Shown here one piece after another: positions 5,777 to 12,830 of a stretch of DNA of 17,545 nt. The stretch comes from Candidatus Aenigmatarchaeota archaeon (GTDB lineage: Archaea > Aenigmatarchaeota > Aenigmatarchaeia > QMZP01 > JACQNV01): the NCBI GenBank assembly GCA_016202865.1, contig JACQNV010000027.1:1-17545 (forward strand), read 5' to 3'. The position numbers were made by a program, and so were the translations under genes. Position 1 is the stretch's first letter, and each line of letters starts with the position of its first letter. Below the pieces are notes generated by a model. That model was given only the letters and a program-made list of their open reading frames with translations. It was not told the origin of the DNA and did not search any database.

Positions 5777-7026
5777 GGCACCAATCTCTCTGTTGTTCTT
5801 GGAAACAATACAACTTCTTTGATATCTGGTAAATTTAGGATTTGCTGCACAACTCTGTCAGCTCCCAATCCGAAACCGCCATGAGCAGGCATCCCGTATT
5901 TGAAAGCGTTCAAATAAAACTCAAATTTGTGAGGATCCAAACCTTTTGATTTCATGATTTTTGTTAAAATGTCAAGCCTGTGTTCTCTCTGTCCTCCAGA
6001 TGTTATTTCCATGCCCTTGAAATCCAGATCAAAACCGCGGGAATATTTTCCATCCATCATAACATAGAATGGCTTTATTTGAGATGGATATTTTGTGAAG
6101 AAATATAATTCAGTACCTTTTTTTGCCAGCAAATCTCCAATTCTTCTCTCTTCCGCATCGCCAAAATCAGATCCCCATTCAAGTTTCACCCCTTCTTTGT
6201 CTAACATTTTCAAAACTTCATCATAGTGTAGTCGAGGAAAAGGAAGTTCAGGCACATTTACAGTTGCACCTAAAAGTTCCAATTGATCTTTGCAATTTTT
6301 ACTCACACCTTTCAAAACATGGTGAACAAGCCCTTCAACCACCCTCATAACATCTTCTTCTGATTCTATCCAAGCCATTTCTGTATCAACCATTGTTATT
6401 TCAGAGATGTGTTTCCTTGTATGAAATTTTTCTGCGCGGAACGCATTGCCTATTTCCCATATTTTATCCAATCCAGAGGCCATCAACATTTGTTTGTAAA
6501 GTTGGGGGCTTTGTTTTAGGAACGCTTCTTTTCCATAGTATATTATGGGGAATAATTCAGATCCACCTTCTGCTCCAGCTGCTTGGATAACAGGTGTCTG
6601 CACTTCAAAAAATCCCTCATTTGCGTAATATTCCCTTATAAGCCTCAAAACCTCAGACCTAACCTTGAAAACCGAAAGAACTTTATGATCTCTCAAATCC
6701 ATGTACCTGTAATCAAGCCTTTTGTCTTTGTTTGTTTCACCAAGTTCAATTGGTAGCGGCGTCTCTGCCTTGTTTACAACTTCGATAGAATCTGGAACAA
6801 GTTCTTTGCCTCCTGGGGCTTGTTTGGCATCCTTTAACTCACCCCTAACAATTAAACAATCTTCCCTGTGCATCTGGCCGACAAGATCAAATAACTCATC
6901 CTTTACCACACCCTTTTTTAGCGTGACTTGCGTTACACCATCTCTGTTCCTAAGTATGAAAAACTTTAGGCCTCCCAGTTCCCTTACCCTTTCAATCCAA
7001 CCCTTTAGAGTAACTTGATTTGACAT
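5773..7026 (-). CDS. aspS: Aspartyl-tRNA synthetase, archaeal type
   Basis: The enzyme charges tRNA-Asp (and in many archaea also tRNA-Asn) with aspartate. This 417-aa protein is a class IIb synthetase: an N-terminal OB-fold anticodon-binding domain (about 1-100) and a catalytic core. Visible motifs include YRYMDLRDH, the SPQLYKQMLMASG stretch, motif 2 in FRAEKFHTRKH, SGGQREHR, and motif 3 GFGLGADR. The C-terminus FPRTTERLVP matches the usual archaeal ending. The N-terminus is about 15 residues shorter than the Thermococcus enzyme as I remember it. At the positions that mark tRNA-discriminating or non-discriminating forms it has neither usual residue, so specificity cannot be called. AsnRS is a less likely alternative. 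The ATG at 7026 fits a TATA box about 30 nt upstream. Confidence 0.93.
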   Translation of the reverse strand: MSNQVTLKGWIERVRELGGLKFFILRNRDGVTQVTLKKGVVKDELFDLVGQMHREDCLIVRGELKDAKQAPGGKELVPDSIEVVNKAETPLPIELGETNKDKRLDYRYMDLRDHKVLSVFKVRSEVLRLIREYYANEGFFEVQTPVIQAAGAEGGSELFPIIYYGKEAFLKQSPQLYKQMLMASGLDKIWEIGNAFRAEKFHTRKHISEITMVDTEMAWIESEEDVMRVVEGLVHHVLKGVSKNCKDQLELLGATVNVPELPFPRLHYDEVLKMLDKEGVKLEWGSDFGDAEERRIGDLLAKKGTELYFFTKYPSQIKPFYVMMDGKYSRGFDLDFKGMEITSGGQREHRLDILTKIMKSKGLDPHKFEFYLNAFKYGMPAHGGFGLGADRVVQQILNLPDIKEVVLFPRTTERLVP

Positions 7027-7051
7027 AATCTAAATATTAGAAATGCAAGTC

Positions 7052-7060
7052 TTAAATATA
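7052..7060. promoter_or_regulatory. Shared TATA region, aspS and lipoprotein
   Basis: The sequence ttaaatata reads as a TATA box in both directions. It is centred about 28 nt before the lipoprotein ATG at 7084 and about 30 nt before the aspS ATG at 7026. Both transcripts would be leaderless. Confidence 0.45.
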
Positions 7061-7083
7061 ACCCTCTATCCAAATAATATATT

Positions 7084-8010
7084 ATGATAAAGCTTCTTCC
7101 AATTCTTCTCATTATTTCGGTTCTAGTTATTTCTGGTTGTTCGCAACAGAGTAGTCAGCCACCAGTTCCTACAACACCCACAACAACAGCTACACAATCC
7201 GCAATTCCACAACAAACAATCGAATCAGAGAGCATAATTAAATATACAGGAACGGATTTCAAATCAATCGGCTACCCAAGCACATGGAAACCAAAACAAA
7301 TACAAAATGGCGTTTTGTTTTCTGGACCAGAAGAAAGTGGTTTTGTGGTCCTGTTCTCTGTAATAAAATTATCAGAAAGGCCCTCTGGAACATTGGAAGA
7401 TTTTGCTCTGCAACAAACAGGAACAGATGTAACTATAACTTCAAAAAAACCGGGAAAGGTTAATGGCCTTGACTCATATGAAATTGTATCAACTTTTCTA
7501 GATAAAGGACTGATAATTAAAACAAAAGATGTGTTTGTTGATACACAACAGGGAATTATTTACGAGCTGATTTTCACAGTTCCAAATTCCAGTTATGAAA
7601 AATACATACAACTATTCGAAGATAGCATAGAAATGTTTGAGTTAAATCCAGCTCTATCTAAATCAACGCTTGGGGCAACAGAATTATCATCCACATCCTC
7701 AAAAAGCGAATGTTCTGGATTTTCCTATTTCTCAATTAAAAATCATAAATTAACTGGAAGCACTTTGATGTTAGATATACAAAATGAGCCAAATGACATC
7801 ACCATTGCTGGAATTGATCTTGGTGGAAACGAATTGAAAACATCTTTAATACCCATTTCAGCAAATGAGAGGGCTGTTGTAACAGCTACGGGTTCAATAC
7901 AGTTAACAGTAGGATCAGAGTACATATCTAGGTTGACAATAACATATAATTTAGGAAGCAGTTTAGACAAACATGAAGATGTTGGTACATGCACAGGTGT
8001 TGTGCAATAA
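7084..8010 (+). CDS. Lipoprotein with PsbP/DcrB-like domain
   Basis: A hydrophobic N-terminus ends in the lipobox VISGC (lipidated Cys19), followed by a Ser/Pro/Thr/Gln linker to about residue 50. Residues about 51-190 resemble the PsbP/DcrB fold. They show the pattern YPSTWKPKQ near the start, GLDSYEI in the middle, then a strand with DVFVD, GIIYELIF, and a closing helix around YEKYIQLFEDSIEMF. A second beta-rich domain (about 205-308) has Cys210 and Cys303, which could form a disulfide. The protein would be anchored outside the cytoplasmic membrane; the molecular role of this family in archaea is not known to me. The stop codon directly abuts the rnhB stop. Confidence 0.75.
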   Translation: MIKLLPILLIISVLVISGCSQQSSQPPVPTTPTTTATQSAIPQQTIESESIIKYTGTDFKSIGYPSTWKPKQIQNGVLFSGPEESGFVVLFSVIKLSERPSGTLEDFALQQTGTDVTITSKKPGKVNGLDSYEIVSTFLDKGLIIKTKDVFVDTQQGIIYELIFTVPNSSYEKYIQLFEDSIEMFELNPALSKSTLGATELSSTSSKSECSGFSYFSIKNHKLTGSTLMLDIQNEPNDITIAGIDLGGNELKTSLIPISANERAVVTATGSIQLTVGSEYISRLTITYNLGSSLDKHEDVGTCTGVVQ

Positions 8011-8736
8011 TTATTTCTTGGCCTCAGAACTCTCCTTCACCTTGCATTCTTGTTCTGTCTTTAGCAGGCCTTTGAACCAACCGCTAAGCTTGGACTGTTT
8101 GTGATCATTCTTTAAAACATTTATGGTATCCCAGCTTTTCCTCACTATTGGGGGGAAGTCTTTATGTGTTTTCAGCCATTCTTTAAGCCAGTTCATAGTT
8201 ATCTCGTTTGCAGGATATCCAGGTCCAATGTCTCCATATTCCTTCTTCAGATCTTCTATTTCCTTATCGCGCTCCACCTTTGCAATTATTGAAGCGGCAG
8301 AGACAGCTGGATACTTCTTGTCTGCAAAATGTTCTGAGACAACTTGCGCACCCTCTTTTTTTAATGATTTTTCGAGAAGCCTTTTCAGTCTGTTTGTGTC
8401 CACATCAAATGCATCAACATAGATTTTATCGCCGCCTAAAAAGTCAATAATTTCCACCATCTTCATCCCTTCAAGCCTGTTCAGGTTCACTCCCTGTTTT
8501 CTGTAATCGTCAATCCTGCAAGCAGCAACCTTCAAAATAAGTATGTTGTCAACAATTTCCTGGATTTTCTCAGCCAGCTTCTCCCTTTTTTTCGCTGTAA
8601 GCTCTTTGGAATCCCTGACGCCGATTTTTTTCAATTCCTGCTCATTCTCTTCTCTGAGCGCAACACCAGCGATAACTAGCGGACCGATGACAGCACCGCG
8701 TCCAGCTTCGTCAATACCAACAATAATTTTGCCCAT
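8011..8736 (-). CDS. rnhB: Ribonuclease HII
   Basis: RNase HII cuts the RNA strand of RNA-DNA hybrids and starts removal of single ribonucleotides from DNA. The 241-aa protein has the signature GIDEAGRGAVIGPLVIAG, with catalytic Asp and Glu at about 8 and 9. Further family features are RDSKELTAKKRE, the IYVDAFD strand carrying the third acidic residue, and SAASIIAKVERD. The GPGYPA segment and the W-x-T helix near the end match archaeal members. The last 25 or so residues are a charged extension beyond the usual end. The ATG at 8736 has a TATA-like box 24-28 nt upstream. It ends against the convergent lipoprotein gene. Confidence 0.95.
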   Translation of the reverse strand: MGKIIVGIDEAGRGAVIGPLVIAGVALREENEQELKKIGVRDSKELTAKKREKLAEKIQEIVDNILILKVAACRIDDYRKQGVNLNRLEGMKMVEIIDFLGGDKIYVDAFDVDTNRLKRLLEKSLKKEGAQVVSEHFADKKYPAVSAASIIAKVERDKEIEDLKKEYGDIGPGYPANEITMNWLKEWLKTHKDFPPIVRKSWDTINVLKNDHKQSKLSGWFKGLLKTEQECKVKESSEAKK

Positions 8737-8754
8737 TCAGATAATTGGAATGAT

Positions 8755-8764
8755 GTATTATTAA
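8755..8764 (-). promoter_or_regulatory. TATA box of rnhB
   Basis: The minus strand reads TTAATAATAC about 24-28 nt before the ATG at 8736. The 39-nt gap after the upstream gene makes an independent promoter possible, although read-through is also plausible. Confidence 0.35.
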
Positions 8765-8775
8765 TCTAATATGAG

Positions 8776-9888
8776 TTAGTCAAAATAAGTGTTCAAGCGC
8801 TCCGCGACTTGTTCTGTTGTTGAAATTGCAGCAGATGGGTTGTCTATAGTGTCTGATGTATAAAGTTTGACTCCTAGTCTCTTAAGGTTTTCATATGCGT
8901 CTCCAACAAGTTCACCATGTATGCAAAAACAGTGTATGTCTTCAGCTCTAGCTTTTCTGACATCCTCTATTGTATGTATCATTGTGGTGCCCTTTAGTAT
9001 CCAGTCATCAAAAATGCCAACAGATTTTCCCTTTATTTTTGTTGGGTCCAAACGCCTTGTTGTTCTAACCTTAGTAGAATCCTTTCTAGACCTGTGCTTT
9101 CTTGTGCCTGTTTCCCAAATGCCCAAATCCTTTCTTACAGTTGTGCACATAGCGCTTGCCTTATAATCAGGAGATACAGCAACATCAATTCTTATTCCAG
9201 ACCTTCTTATGAAAGCAGGTATAAGGTGTGTTGGATCCACTGACCACAAAAAATTTTTCCAGTCTTCAACATAGTACAGGCCTTCTTGTGGCATATCAGT
9301 CCAGTCTGTAAATACCTCATGTTCTTGGCCATGATACGCCCTTTTTCTTACCCAGCCCTCTCGCCTATAATCGTGGGGAAAAACTGTAATCATGAGATCC
9401 ACGCCAGCTCTTTTCAACTCCTTTCTGTTCATTTTCAAAGTCTTGGTTGCACCTCTGATCTGTCTCCCTTCATCAACAAATAGTTTATCTTGTTTTGCAA
9501 ATGGTTCATGTGGTAAAACAAGACACAGCCTTCTGGCCACAGCTCCACCCAAATATTCTGGATCGCCGCTCTTAAGGACTTCAACAGCTTGATGTGTGAC
9601 CCCCAATAATCTATCTGAGTCCCATCTGTTCCCATATTGACCTCTCACAACAAGCACAACATCTTCACCTTTCCTTATAGCTCGCGCCAGCTGGATTGGA
9701 TTTTTATAAGAAGAGGCGGGTTCCTGAGGATCTTTGCATGGATTATCCACCAATCTAACAGAGTATTCGCCGCCTGGAAAATCCGTAACACAGAACCTAT
9801 ATATGTTGATTTCAGAATTACCTAAATTGCCAAATTCACGAGCAAGGCTCTCTACATATCTATCCCCAATTTGCCCAATGAATATCAT
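8776..9888 (-). CDS. Divergent PRPP synthetase-like protein
   Basis: The 370-aa protein has the two-domain plan of ribose-phosphate pyrophosphokinase, which makes PRPP from ribose 5-phosphate and ATP. Matching segments in order are the N-terminal FIGQIGDRYVESLA (about 3-16) and DFPGGEYSVRL (36-46). LPHEPFAKQDKLFVDEG (125-141) corresponds to the ATP-binding YARQDR region. MITVFPHD (166-173), VAVSPDYKA (236-244), a basic flexible loop (262-279) and the PRPP loop with DDWILKGTT (294-302) follow. The PRPP loop normally reads like DDxxxTGGT, so this is a variant. It is also clearly longer than the roughly 285-residue archaeal enzymes. Activity cannot be assumed; it may be a divergent true synthetase or another PRPP-loop enzyme. 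The ATG at 9888 has a TATA box about 25 nt upstream. Confidence 0.75.
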   Translation of the reverse strand: MIFIGQIGDRYVESLAREFGNLGNSEINIYRFCVTDFPGGEYSVRLVDNPCKDPQEPASSYKNPIQLARAIRKGEDVVLVVRGQYGNRWDSDRLLGVTHQAVEVLKSGDPEYLGGAVARRLCLVLPHEPFAKQDKLFVDEGRQIRGATKTLKMNRKELKRAGVDLMITVFPHDYRREGWVRKRAYHGQEHEVFTDWTDMPQEGLYYVEDWKNFLWSVDPTHLIPAFIRRSGIRIDVAVSPDYKASAMCTTVRKDLGIWETGTRKHRSRKDSTKVRTTRRLDPTKIKGKSVGIFDDWILKGTTMIHTIEDVRKARAEDIHCFCIHGELVGDAYENLKRLGVKLYTSDTIDNPSAAISTTEQVAERLNTYFD

Positions 9889-9908
9889 GATTTACTTTTA
9901 GTAGAAAG

Positions 9909-9916
9909 AAATAAAT
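9909..9916 (-). promoter_or_regulatory. TATA box of the PRPP synthetase-like gene
   Basis: On the minus strand this reads ATTTATTT, centred 25 nt before the ATG at 9888. It lies between that gene and the tRNA terminator. Confidence 0.45.
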
Positions 9917-9936
9917 GCTCAATTGGTTGTTAGTAT

Positions 9937-9943
9937 AAAAAAA
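9937..9943 (-). terminator. Oligo-T terminator of initiator tRNA-Met
   Basis: Seven T residues on the minus strand begin 8 nt after the last tRNA base. This fits archaeal intrinsic termination at a T tract and separates the tRNA from the PRPP synthetase-like gene. Confidence 0.55.
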
Positions 9944-9994
9944 TAAGAAATAGCGGGGGTTGGATTTGAACCAACGGCCTCTGGGTTATGAGCC

Positions 9995-10109
9995 ATTCGC
10001 AATCTCTTCCATCAACGCCTTAAAGGGACGAAACAGATCTTTATCCAATTTATCAAAGGATCTGTTTCCATCCATTCTCAGCTCAGATGGCTCATATATG
10101 GAAAGATTT
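9995..10109 (-). other. Initiator tRNA-Met intron at 29/30 (115 nt)
   Basis: This intron lies within the 5' strand of the anticodon stem. A bulge-helix-bulge is clear: exon UCGC (24-27) pairs perfectly with intron GCGA, the bulges are UGA and AUG, and the inner helix AAUCU with AGAUU continues as UUCCAU with AUGGAA past one bulged G. Cutting each bulge after its second base joins CUG to GG and restores CUGGG/CCCAG. Inside is a 9-bp stem, AAACAGAUC with GAUCUGUUU (10031-10039 and 10059-10067). A 10-nt segment complementary to the anticodon region is also present (10087-10096). Confidence 0.9.
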
Positions 10110-10130
10110 CAGCGAGCACTCCAGGCTGCT

Positions 10131-10156
10131 ATGGGCTGTTCACATTTTGCAAACAT
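10131..10156 (-). other. Initiator tRNA-Met intron at 10/11 (26 nt)
   Basis: This short insertion splits the D stem after G10. It forms a bulge-helix-bulge: exon bases GGGU (5-8) pair with intron GCCC, the bulges are AGA and AUA, and the inner 7-bp helix is UGUUUGC with GUGAACA (two G-U pairs) around the loop AAAAU. Cutting each bulge after its second base joins G10 to A11 and completes the D stem GAGC/GCUC. Without the cut the 5' acceptor strand is held by the intron, so the acceptor stem cannot form. Confidence 0.86.
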
Positions 10157-10185
10157 CTACCCCGCTGCTATGGAGTGTCTATCTT

Positions 10186-10193
10186 CTTATAAG
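10186..10193 (-). promoter_or_regulatory. TATA box of initiator tRNA-Met
   Basis: The palindromic sequence cttataag is centred about 24 nt upstream of the first tRNA base at 10166. This supports 10166 as the true 5' end region and the gene as actively transcribed. Confidence 0.6.
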
Positions 10194-10219
10194 AGTTTAG
10201 CAGTTTAATAAGCTTTTCT

Positions 10220-10228
10220 TTATTTTAA
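10220..10228 (+). promoter_or_regulatory. TATA box of the DNA ligase gene
   Basis: The sequence ttattttaa lies about 25 nt before the ATG at 10251, predicting a leaderless mRNA that may run on into the TPM and LemA genes. Confidence 0.5.
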
Positions 10229-10250
10229 CTAGGAATTCAACTATCTCTAT

Positions 10251-11942
10251 ATGCATTATAGTAAGTTAGTCTCTGTCTATGAATTATTGGAAAAGACAGC
10301 TGCAAGACTGCAGAAGATAGACCAGATAGCTGAGCTGCTTAAAGATGCGGAAACAGAAATACTGCCAAAGGTTTCTTTGTTAATTCAAGGAAGAGTATTT
10401 CCTTCTTGGGATGAAAGGGTAATTGGTGTAGCTAAGAAATTGGTTGTCAAGGTAATCGAGCAGACAACTGGTTTTTCAGAGCAGGATATTGTTACAAAAT
10501 ATAACAAAATTGGGGATTTGGGTCTAGTGGTGGAAGAACTTGTTTCTAAAAAAAGGCAAAGAACATTTTTACAAAAACAGCTTACTGTGGACCATGTATT
10601 TGACAATCTGCAGAAAGTTGCAAGTATAGAAGGTGAAGGTTCTGTAGAAAGGAAGGTAAGCCTGATATCTGAGCTTCTTACAAACGCAAAACCAAATGAG
10701 GCAAAGTATATTGTCAGAACTGTTTTGGAGGAATTGAGGGTTGGCGTTGCTGAAGGTGTTTTGAGAGATTCAATAGGTAAGGCCTTTGCTGTGTCTCCTG
10801 TTGATGTTGAAAATGCATGGTTCATATTACCTGATTATGGCGAAATAGCAAAGATTGCAAAGGCAAAAGGAGAGAAAGGTTTAAAGAATGTTGAGATAGA
10901 ATTGGGAACTCCAATAAATGTATTGCTTGCTGAGAAAGCCCCAAGTTTGGAGGATGCTTTGCAGACATTTGAAAATGTTGCATTGGAATTCAAGTTTGAT
11001 GGGGCAAGATGTCTCATCCACAAAAAGGGAAATAAGATATGGCTGTTTACAAGAAGGCTTGAAGATGTGACGCACGCATTCCCAGATATAGTTGAATTAG
11101 TAAAAAAGAATGTCAAAGCAGACAACTGTATTTTAGACTCTGAGGCGGTCGGTTTAGATCCAAAAACAAGCAAACCTGTGCCCTTTCAATTCCTTTCAAC
11201 CAGGATAAAGAGAAAATATGATATTGAAAAAGCAGTGGAACAGATCCCTGTTAAAGTCAACTTGTTTGATATTGTTTATTTGGATGGAAAAAGTTTGTTT
11301 GAGATACCATTAAAAGATAGATACCTGCTTTTGAAAAAAGCAATAAAAACAACAGAAAACTTCAGGCTGGCAGATCATTTAGAAACAAAAGATTTAAAGG
11401 AGGCTGAGAAGTTTTATAAAAAATCATTGAATGAAGGCAATGAAGGACTTATTGTGAAAAATTTGGATGCGAAATATCAACCTGGGCGACATGTGGGCTA
11501 CTGGTTAAAAATCAAACCAACAATGGAAAACTTGGATCTTGTTATTGTTGGTGGTGTCCATGGAACAGGAAAGAGAACAGGATGGATAGGTTCGCTGATT
11601 CTTGGTTGTAGAGATGAAAAAACAGGAGAATTTTTGGAGTGTGGGATGTTGGGTACTGGAATAAAGGAGAAGAAAGAACAGGAAAGCGACTTAACTTTGG
11701 ATGAACTGACAAAAATGTTAAAGCCCCTGATAACTTCTGAGAAAGGAAATGAAGTTAAAGTGGAGCCGAAAATCGTCATAGAGGTCGCTTATGAGGAGAT
11801 ACAGAAAAGCCCGACATATTCTTCTGGATATGCTTTGAGGTTTCCTCGCTTTATTCGCCTAAGAGAGGATAAGGGGTCAAAACAAGCAGACAACACAAAA
11901 AGATTGGAAACACTTTTCAACCAGCAGAAGAAGAGAAGCTAA
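10251..11942 (+). CDS. lig: ATP-dependent DNA ligase
   Basis: The enzyme seals nicks in DNA during replication and repair through a covalent lysine-AMP intermediate. The 563-aa protein has the three-domain archaeal layout: an N-terminal DNA-binding domain (about 1-215), an adenylation domain (about 216-425) and a C-terminal OB fold. Motif I is EFKFDGAR with the catalytic Lys248. Later motifs are LDSEAVG (motif III, about 295-301), EGLIVKN (motif IV, about 398-404) and WLKIKP (motif V, 418-423). The OB-fold part ends with the GYALRFPRFIRLREDK motif typical of archaeal and eukaryotic ligases. The length is normal. The ATG is 25 nt after a TATA box. The TPM-domain gene follows after 25 nt and may share the transcript. 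Confidence 0.96.
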   Translation: MHYSKLVSVYELLEKTAARLQKIDQIAELLKDAETEILPKVSLLIQGRVFPSWDERVIGVAKKLVVKVIEQTTGFSEQDIVTKYNKIGDLGLVVEELVSKKRQRTFLQKQLTVDHVFDNLQKVASIEGEGSVERKVSLISELLTNAKPNEAKYIVRTVLEELRVGVAEGVLRDSIGKAFAVSPVDVENAWFILPDYGEIAKIAKAKGEKGLKNVEIELGTPINVLLAEKAPSLEDALQTFENVALEFKFDGARCLIHKKGNKIWLFTRRLEDVTHAFPDIVELVKKNVKADNCILDSEAVGLDPKTSKPVPFQFLSTRIKRKYDIEKAVEQIPVKVNLFDIVYLDGKSLFEIPLKDRYLLLKKAIKTTENFRLADHLETKDLKEAEKFYKKSLNEGNEGLIVKNLDAKYQPGRHVGYWLKIKPTMENLDLVIVGGVHGTGKRTGWIGSLILGCRDEKTGEFLECGMLGTGIKEKKEQESDLTLDELTKMLKPLITSEKGNEVKVEPKIVIEVAYEEIQKSPTYSSGYALRFPRFIRLREDKGSKQADNTKRLETLFNQQKKRS

Positions 11943-11967
11943 TAAACAAACAAACTAATTCTATAAA

Positions 11968-12807
11968 ATGAAAATTCTACTACCGATTATTATTTTACTG
12001 TTTTTAGTCGCAACGGTCTCGGCAACTGAATTTCCAAAACCAGTAAACTATGTCAGCGATTTCGCAAATATTATTGATGATGACTCTGAAGCTGCGATAA
12101 ACGCGCTTGCAGCTGAAATAGAGAGAAACAGCAGCGCGCAGATTTTCGTTGCGACAATAAAAAACACAAACCCGTATACTGCGAAGGAATATGCGACAAA
12201 ACTTTTTGATGAATGGAATATTGGACAGAAAGGTGTTGACAATGGAATTCTTGTTCTGATAGCTTTGGAACCAGAAAGAAGATGGGAAGTGGAAACAGGT
12301 TATGGTGTTGAAGGAATTCTTCCAGACTCAAGGGTCGGCAGTCTGATGAGAGAATATTTGGTTCCTGACTTGAAAGAAAATAAATACGGAGACGGCATCT
12401 ACAAGGCAGTAAAAGTTTTTGGTGATGTTGTAAAAGGCAGTGGAGAATTTTCTGGTAGCGGGTCAAGCGATGTCTCTGGAGATATCATAGAATCGATAGT
12501 GTGGCTTGTTATTGTTTTGGGTTTCATCATCTCGTTTGCTGGTTTTAGCAGAAAATCACAAAAGTGCCCAGACTGCAAAATAAAAATGAAGGTCGCCAAA
12601 AAAACAGCAGAAGGGGATCATATTATTTACGAGTTTGTCTGCCCGAAATGCGGTAAAAAAATAAAGAAAAAATTTTTGAGAGGGCGCGGTGCTGGGGGAA
12701 TAATCATACTAGGCGGTGGTTGGGGTGGATCAGGAGGCTCTGGAGGCGGGTTTGGCGGCGGGGGTGGCGGCGGTTCAGGCGGCGGGGGATCAGGAGGAGG
12801 CTTTTAA
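11968..12807 (+). CDS. TPM-domain membrane protein with zinc ribbon
   Basis: The protein starts with a signal peptide (about 1-19, ending VSAT). A TPM domain follows (about 25-160; YgcG/Psb32 family), with VNYVSDFANIID at its start and GYGVEGILPDSRVG near its end. One membrane helix covers about 174-191. A C4 zinc ribbon with CPDC (200-203) and CPKC (225-228) comes next, then a Lys/Arg patch and a tail made almost only of Gly and Ser (241-279). The TPM domain would face outside and the ribbon and tail the cytoplasm. TPM proteins are often paired with LemA, and lemA follows here after 23 nt. The function of the pair is not established; membrane quality control or stress response is proposed for relatives. 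The zinc ribbon is an unusual addition. Confidence 0.85.
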   Translation: MKILLPIIILLFLVATVSATEFPKPVNYVSDFANIIDDDSEAAINALAAEIERNSSAQIFVATIKNTNPYTAKEYATKLFDEWNIGQKGVDNGILVLIALEPERRWEVETGYGVEGILPDSRVGSLMREYLVPDLKENKYGDGIYKAVKVFGDVVKGSGEFSGSGSSDVSGDIIESIVWLVIVLGFIISFAGFSRKSQKCPDCKIKMKVAKKTAEGDHIIYEFVCPKCGKKIKKKFLRGRGAGGIIILGGGWGGSGGSGGGFGGGGGGGSGGGGSGGGF

Positions 12808-12830
12808 ATCAGGAAATATAATATTGTTCT

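Larger units (their letters stand above)
9951..10166 (-). tRNA. Initiator tRNA-Met(CAU) with two introns
   Basis: Read on the minus strand from 10166, removing 10131-10156 and 9995-10109 gives a 75-nt cloverleaf. The exons are 10157-10166, 10110-10130 and 9951-9994. The acceptor stem is AGCGGGG with CCCCGCU, the D stem GAGC with GCUC, the anticodon stem CUGGG with CCCAG, and the T stem GUUGG with CCAAC around UUCAAAU. The anticodon loop CUCAUAA carries CAU. The A1-U72 pair and three consecutive G-C pairs at 29-31/39-41 are the known signature of archaeal initiator rather than elongator tRNA-Met. The discriminator is A73 at 9951, and CCA is not encoded. Both introns are at non-canonical sites, 10/11 and 29/30. 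A TATA box and an oligo-T tract frame the gene. Confidence 0.93.

Noticed and set aside
9951..10166. Elongator tRNA-Met or tRNA-Ile2 identity for the CAU tRNA
   Set aside because: The A1-U72 pair and three G-C pairs at 29-31/39-41 are initiator features; elongator and Ile2 tRNAs in archaea lack them.
9960..10208. An open frame of 82 codons on the plus strand
   Set aside because: It runs antisense through the whole initiator tRNA-Met gene and its introns. Its apparent peptide is the reverse complement of tRNA sequence.
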